Shown in pieces: positions 60,296 to 64,000 of a stretch of DNA of 64,000 nt. The notes beneath the pieces were generated by a model that did not search any database, had not been told where the DNA came from, and was given only the letters and a program-made list of their open reading frames with translations. Source of the DNA: Megamonas hypermegale_A (GTDB taxonomy: Bacteria > Bacillota > Negativicutes > Selenomonadales > Selenomonadaceae); the NCBI RefSeq assembly GCF_030371585.1, contig NZ_JAUDCE010000002.1; one strand, written 5' to 3'. The position numbers and the translations under genes are program-made. Positions within the stretch are counted from its first letter, which is position 1; each line of letters opens with the position of its first letter.

Positions 60296-61240
60296 ATGGA
60301 GCGATTATTTTTCATCTTTATTGACGTTTTCTTGCCGCTCATTGTCGGTTACTTTTTTCACAAATACAAAATCATTTCCGTCGATACATGCAATCTGCTG
60401 TTGAAATTAAACATCCGTTTCGTCACGCTAATTACGGGGCTCGGCAGTTTCTGGCTGATTAATATCGACCAGAATATTTTTCTTTTATCCTTCGTCGGCT
60501 TCATTTTATGTTCAGTAGTGCCGGGAATGCTCGCCTATCCGTATGCTCATTTTAAAATAAAAAGCCTGCGCGGGCACGGCGCATATCTCATCAGCAGCAC
60601 CATGTCCAACATCGGCATCTTAGGCGGATTATGCGCCTTCATCGCTATGGGCCAGCTGGCCTACGCCTATGTGCAGGTTATTGCTATGGCGCAGAATATT
60701 TTCACACTCATTTTAGGAATTCCGCTGGCCGAATACTTCCATCAGAAAATCATGGCCGGTCCGAAAACGGTCAAATTCCAGCCGCATTGGCGTTCCATCC
60801 TCATCAGCTGGAACCAGATAGGCCTCATCAGCATGTTCATCGGCGCCGTCTTGAATGTAAACGAAGTTGCGCGTCCGTTCTTTTTTGATTATGTATTCAA
60901 CGCCTTTGTACATATCGGCGCATGGTGCGGCATCCTGCCCGTCGGCTATCTTCTGAATTTCAAAGCGGCGCGCATATACAAATACATTGCCGCGTCCGTG
61001 ATACCGATACGATTTCTAATCATTCCCGTTCTTTCGTACATCATCGCCGTTTTCTTTACAAGCGACCCGCTGCTTATCGCCATCATCACCCTAATCGGCT
61101 GCTGCCCAATCGGCATAAACGCCGTCGTCGTAACACAGCTGTATAATTTAAACACCGGCATTGCCGAAGCTATGTTCGTCATGACAACAGCTGTTTTTAT
61201 TTTTATAGCCTACCCACTATTTTTACTTTTCATGTTATAA
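60296..61240 (+). CDS. AEC family transporter (auxin efflux carrier-like)
   Basis: 314 residues, about 10 membrane helices (VFLPLIVGYFFHKYKII at the N-terminus; NIGILGGLCAFIAMGQLAYAYVQ in the middle, with the conserved NxGxxG; PILSYIIAVFF and GCCPIGINAVVVTQLYN near the C-terminus). Members include malate and other organic acid permeases. The substrate is unknown. The ATG at 60296 has an AGGATTTC ribosome site. The stop is followed at once by L element copy E. Confidence 0.88.
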   Translation: MERLFFIFIDVFLPLIVGYFFHKYKIISVDTCNLLLKLNIRFVTLITGLGSFWLINIDQNIFLLSFVGFILCSVVPGMLAYPYAHFKIKSLRGHGAYLISSTMSNIGILGGLCAFIAMGQLAYAYVQVIAMAQNIFTLILGIPLAEYFHQKIMAGPKTVKFQPHWRSILISWNQIGLISMFIGAVLNVNEVARPFFFDYVFNAFVHIGAWCGILPVGYLLNFKAARIYKYIAASVIPIRFLIIPVLSYIIAVFFTSDPLLIAIITLIGCCPIGINAVVVTQLYNLNTGIAEAMFVMTTAVFIFIAYPLFLLFML

Positions 61241-61244
61241 TTTC

Positions 61245-61654
61245 TTTGCTTATCGAAGAAATTATAATAAAGAAAGTGCCTTAGTTCGTAACTCATAAGA
61301 GATTTTCACTAAAAAAAAAGATTTAGATATAACGTTTAAAAACTCGCTTACGCTCAAACATTTAAACTAAAAACATATCTAAATCTTTTTCTTTATTAAT
61401 AGCTAAAGCTACCGTAAAAATGCTCTAACATGGATGATAATTTTAGCATGAACAGCAAATTGTAGTATCGACAGCTCAAATTAAGTTCCTGCTTGAAATT
61501 AGAAGGCACGAGCCAAATTCCAAACGTTTCGAGCCGTTGTACTGACTATATTCATAGAAAAACTGCGAATGCTTGCCCAGTGCAGCGGTAGCGAAACGTT
61601 AAAAAATTTTCTTTTTGGTTCGTTTTTCTTTTGTTTTCCAAAAGAAAAATGAAC
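61245..61654 (+). repeat. Family L structured element, copy E (short form lacking the 5' domain)
   Basis: About 410 bp between AEC and cfa. It begins at TTAGTTCG-type sequence and lacks the CGGCGCAATAT stem and GGCAA hairpin of A-D. The central stem arms (about 61311-61330 and 61374-61393) AAAAAAAAAGATTTAGATAT / ATATCTAAATCTTTTTCTTT again pair. The 3' part with GAGCCAAATTCCAAACG and the terminal GAAAAATGAAC are intact. Confidence 0.9.
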
Positions 61655-61661
61655 ATAAATT

Positions 61662-62858
61662 TTAGTACCATCTTGTGATTGGCAAATCATTATTGACACC
61701 GTTTGTAATTAAAATCTGATGAATTTCAATCACACCCGTATAAAACGCTGCTGCACAGCCGGCTAAATATAAATCCCACATGCGGATAAATCTTTCATCG
61801 AACATTTTTTTAATTTCATCCATATGGTCATGAAAATTCTTATCCCAGCACAAAAGCGTCTTATTATAATGGCGGCGCAAATTTTCAATATCCAGAATAT
61901 GAAAATCTTCCTCTGCCATTATATCGACCATTTCCCGCAGGCTCGGCAGTTCTCCGCCCGGGAAAATATATTTTTGCATCCAACCGTTGCCGCTGTCTTC
62001 TTTCAGCTGGCTGATATAATGCAGCAGAAACAGTCCGCCTTTTTTCAGCACGGATTTTACACAGTCATTAAACAGTCTGTAATTATCACGGCCGACATGT
62101 TCCACCATACCGACGCTGACTACGCGGTCGAATTTTCTGCCTGTTTTCGGCAAATCGCGGTAATCCATCAGTTTTACCGTCAAATAATCCTGCAAATTCA
62201 GTTTTTCTATTCTTCTATTGAATTCAGCATACTGTTCATGACTTAAAGTAATGCCCATGCCCTTGATTTTATACTTTTTAGCAGCTTCAATCAGCAAAAA
62301 GCCCCAGCCGCAGCCGATATCCAGAAGCGTCATACCTTCTTTAAGATGCAGTTTTTCCAGAATATAGTCCACTTTATTGACCTGCGCCTGATACAAATCA
62401 TCATCATCGTGTTTAAAGTACGCACACGAATAACTCATCGTCTTATCAAGCCATAATTTGTAAAAATCATTGCCGATATCATAATGGCTCTGTACTTCTC
62501 TCGCTTGGAATTTTTTTGCTACGGAAGGATGCAGCAGTTTTCCCAGCAGTTTTTCATCCGTGGAAAATTTGCCCATTTGACCGAGAAAATGAACGAGCGC
62601 GTTATATAAATCGCCTTCAATCGTCAGATTTTTATCCATATACGCTTCGCCTAGTGCTATGGACGTGCTTTTCAACAGCTCGGATACCGGTATCGGTTTT
62701 TTGAAATCAACCGTAAAGGCCGGTTCGCCTTCACCGATTAAGTATTCATTGTCCTGAAATCTTACCAGAAACGGATTTTCGTCAAACCGTTTCAAAAACG
62801 ATACCATAGCTTTTTCTTCAGCTATGCTTTCTGCTTTTTCTTTCAACTTTTCTAACAT
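61662..62858 (-). CDS. cfa: Cyclopropane-fatty-acyl-phospholipid synthase family protein
   Basis: 398 residues. N-terminal lipid-binding part (~1-110) and a SAM-dependent methyltransferase domain: SYSCAYFKHDDDDLYQAQ, the SAM loop LLDIGCGWGFLLIEAAK, GMVEHVGRDNY and the C-terminal RMWDLYLAGCAAAFYTGVIEI. Expected to add a methylene bridge to unsaturated membrane fatty acids, protecting against acid and other stress. The ATG has AGGAGGAA upstream. Confidence 0.93.
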   Translation of the reverse strand: MLEKLKEKAESIAEEKAMVSFLKRFDENPFLVRFQDNEYLIGEGEPAFTVDFKKPIPVSELLKSTSIALGEAYMDKNLTIEGDLYNALVHFLGQMGKFSTDEKLLGKLLHPSVAKKFQAREVQSHYDIGNDFYKLWLDKTMSYSCAYFKHDDDDLYQAQVNKVDYILEKLHLKEGMTLLDIGCGWGFLLIEAAKKYKIKGMGITLSHEQYAEFNRRIEKLNLQDYLTVKLMDYRDLPKTGRKFDRVVSVGMVEHVGRDNYRLFNDCVKSVLKKGGLFLLHYISQLKEDSGNGWMQKYIFPGGELPSLREMVDIMAEEDFHILDIENLRRHYNKTLLCWDKNFHDHMDEIKKMFDERFIRMWDLYLAGCAAAFYTGVIEIHQILITNGVNNDLPITRWY

Positions 62859-62963
62859 AGTTAATTCCTCCTAAATTCATCAAGATGCAACTGCTCGTAA
62901 ATAAAATCATTAAATATGTTAAAAAGTTTTTGGCTAAATAATTAACTAATTAACTTTTACTAT

Positions 62964-62992
62964 ATATTATACCCAACTTTTTTCCTTGTCAA
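62964..62992 (-). promoter_or_regulatory. Predicted promoter of cfa
   Basis: On the - strand TTGACA, 17 bp, TAATAT (or TATAAT at 15 bp), about 106 bp before the start. Confidence 0.6.
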
Positions 62993-63000
62993 ATATACAA

Positions 63001-63052
63001 AAAAATGCTTTTTAAAATCTGGATATGTACCCAAACTTTAAAAAGCATTTTT
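63001..63052 (-). terminator. Terminator of the tRNA cluster
   Basis: Hairpin AAAAATGCTTTTTAAA / TTTAAAAAGCATTTTT. On the - strand it follows the last tRNA and ends in a T run. Confidence 0.8.
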
Positions 63053-63082
63053 ATCTATATAAAAACTCATATGGAGTTGTTA

Positions 63083-63157
63083 TGGTGACGCGTATGGGAT
63101 TCGAACCCATGAAGCCGCCGTGAAAGGGCGGTGTCTTAACCACTTGACCAACGCGCC
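63083..63157 (-). tRNA. tRNA-Glu (TTC)
   Basis: 75 nt with encoded CCA; acceptor GGCGCGT / ACGCGTC; anticodon loop CTTTCAC with TTC. Confidence 0.95.
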
Positions 63158-63223
63158 ATATTATATTGAATTGTGTTTAAAGCATAAAAAAAGCTGATAG
63201 TAAAATATCAGTTGTTTCATAAG

Positions 63224-63309
63224 TGGTGCGGTTGATGGGACTTGAACCCATACGACCAGAGATCACTACCCCCTCAAAGTAGCGCGTCTGCCAATTCCGC
63301 CACAACCGC
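63224..63309 (-). tRNA. tRNA-Leu (GAG)
   Basis: 86 nt class II tRNA with encoded CCA and long variable arm. Anticodon loop TTGAGGG gives GAG. Confidence 0.93.
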
Positions 63310-63331
63310 ATTATAACTATATGAATTTTTT

Positions 63332-63417
63332 TGGTGCGGCCGAGTGGATTTGAACCACCACAGGATTGCTCCCACTAGCGCCTGAAGCTAGCGCGTCTGC
63401 CGTTTCGCCACGACCGC
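63332..63417 (-). tRNA. tRNA-Leu (CAG)
   Basis: 86 nt class II tRNA with encoded CCA. Anticodon loop TTCAGGC gives CAG. Its D arm and variable arm are similar to the GAG gene next to it. Confidence 0.93.
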
Positions 63418-63441
63418 AAAACAATAAGGCATGATGGTAAA

Positions 63442-63530
63442 TGGTGCCGAGGACCGGAATCGAACCGGTACGGTTATCACTAACCGCAGGATTTTAAGTC
63501 CTGTGCGTCTGCCAGTTCCGCCACCCCGGC
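63442..63530 (-). tRNA. tRNA-Leu (TAA)
   Basis: 89 nt class II tRNA with encoded CCA. Anticodon loop CTTAAAA gives TAA. Confidence 0.94.
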
Positions 63531-63558
63531 GCATCATTGCTTATCAAGAACAGCTAAT

Positions 63559-63587
63559 ATATTATCATATTAACTTTTCTTTGTCAA
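63559..63587 (-). promoter_or_regulatory. Predicted internal promoter for the Leu-Glu part of the tRNA cluster
   Basis: On the - strand TTGACA, 17 bp, TAATAT in the 70 bp gap between tRNA-Gly and tRNA-Leu(TAA). Confidence 0.65.
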
Positions 63588-63600
63588 CACCTTTTTTTTA

Positions 63601-63674
63601 TGGAGCGGGTGATGGGAATCGAACCCACGTAACTAGCTTGGAAGGCTAGGGCTCTACCATTGAGCTACACCCGC
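63601..63674 (-). tRNA. tRNA-Gly (TCC)
   Basis: 74 nt with encoded CCA; anticodon loop CTTCCAA gives TCC. Confidence 0.95.
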
Positions 63675-63677
63675 AAG

Positions 63678-63753
63678 TGGAGCTGGCGAGAGGAATTGAA
63701 CCCCCAACCTGCTGATTACAAGTCAGCTGCTCTGCCAATTGAGCTACACCAGC
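63678..63753 (-). tRNA. tRNA-Thr (TGT)
   Basis: 76 nt with encoded CCA; anticodon loop CTTGTAA gives TGT. Confidence 0.95.
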
Positions 63754-63754
63754 A

Positions 63755-63830
63755 TGGTGCCTCAGAGCGGAATCGAACCACTGACACGGGGATTTTCAGT
63801 CCCCTGCTCTACCGACTGAGCTACCGAGGC
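63755..63830 (-). tRNA. tRNA-Phe (GAA)
   Basis: 76 nt with encoded CCA; anticodon loop CTGAAAA gives GAA. This is the likely ligand of the T-box at 10.9 kb (ACCA tail, anticodon complementary to UUC). Confidence 0.95.
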
Positions 63831-63834
63831 ATCA

Positions 63835-63911
63835 TGGCGACCCGAAGGGGACTTGAACCCCTGACCTCCGCCGTGACAGGGCGGCATTCTAACCAACTAA
63901 ACTACCGGGCC
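63835..63911 (-). tRNA. tRNA-Asp (GTC)
   Basis: 77 nt with encoded CCA; anticodon loop CTGTCAC gives GTC. First tRNA of the cluster. Confidence 0.95.
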
Positions 63912-63960
63912 ATTACCTTATTCACCGCTCGCAAGGCTTACCTCACGAGCCAGCTTCTAT

Positions 63961-63989
63961 AGTATATTATTTTTGATTTCATTTGTCAA
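63961..63989 (-). promoter_or_regulatory. Predicted promoter of the tRNA cluster
   Basis: On the - strand TTGACA, 17 bp, TATACT, about 50 bp before tRNA-Asp. Confidence 0.75.
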
Positions 63990-64000
63990 CACTTTTTTTA

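Noticed and set aside
61499..61699. 66-residue - strand ORF across the end of L element copy E and cfa
   Set aside because: It overlaps the repeat and the 3' end of cfa in another frame, with no support.
63431..63962. Two + strand ORFs across the tRNA cluster (MMVNGAEDRNRTGT..., MSYTRKWSWREELNPQP...)
   Set aside because: They read the antisense of tRNA genes; no ribosome sites or conserved protein features.

Overview
The window looks like a chromosomal segment of a diderm Firmicute (class Negativicutes, Selenomonas/Megamonas-like). The genus cannot be fixed from this sequence. The reasons are these. The gene orders and regulators are Firmicute: a comEA-comEC-holA cluster, an SRP RNA-dnaX-ebfC-recR-bofA string, a T-box leader and frequent TTG starts behind AGGAGG-type ribosome sites. 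At the same time there is envelope export machinery of outer-membrane bacteria, a TolC-like channel with a MacA-like adaptor and MacB-like ABC genes. FprA flavoprotein, NDH-2, an LDH-like malate dehydrogenase and Rex-type operators fit an anaerobe or microaerobe. No phage, CRISPR array or intact transposase gene was seen.

Layout. 1-8.3 kb: recD2 (3' end), comF, a TPR protein, comEA, comEC, holA, a GNAT acetyltransferase and a LysE exporter, all on the + strand. 8.9-13.4 kb (- strand): aroF and pheA behind a Phe-type T-box, then panB with a DUF2520 gene. 13.7-16.3 kb: two near-identical tRNA-Arg/tRNA-Tyr pairs flanking two related secreted proteins. 16.4-22.5 kb (- strand): bioB, a secreted zinc-ribbon protein, bofA, recR, ebfC, dnaX and SRP RNA. 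22.7-28.2 kb: mgsA, rpsT, an SGNH hydrolase, fprA and ndh. 28.2-34 kb (- strand): histidine kinase, response regulator and small alarmone synthetase, then mdh and serA. 34.2-38.6 kb: tolC-macA-macB export operon. 38.8-48.2 kb: a secreted protein, amidase, ABC permease, nhaA, an ftsZ-like gene, tcdA, a DUF5131 gene, pfkA and a CorC/HlyC protein. 48.5-55.5 kb (- strand): topB, a YkvA-like gene and a secreted gene trio with two DUF4127 paralogues. 55.8-61.2 kb: purine permease, glucosaminidase, UbiB kinase, chorismate mutase and AEC transporter. 61.6-64 kb: cfa and an eight-tRNA cluster on the - strand.

The most unusual content is between the genes. Family L has five copies of a roughly 410-610 bp non-coding element, at about 5.6, 8.3, 11.2, 17.5 and 61.2 kb. 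Its central stem sequence differs between copies while both arms keep pairing, which indicates selection on, or mechanistic maintenance of, a folded structure. Family P has eight copies of a roughly 125 bp palindrome with an invariant 68 bp core (20 bp arm, 28 bp spacer, 20 bp arm). In one copy the spacer is inverted relative to the flanks. Neither family matches an element I can name, and both deserve structural and comparative study.

Pathway links: aroF, pheA and aroH belong to aromatic amino acid synthesis, and the T-box makes at least pheA, and probably aroF, responsive to uncharged tRNA-Phe. recD2, comF, comEA, comEC and holA relate to DNA uptake and processing. The ndh promoter region with two Rex-like sites ties respiration to NADH/NAD+ balance. 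The alarmone synthetase is translationally coupled to a two-component system.
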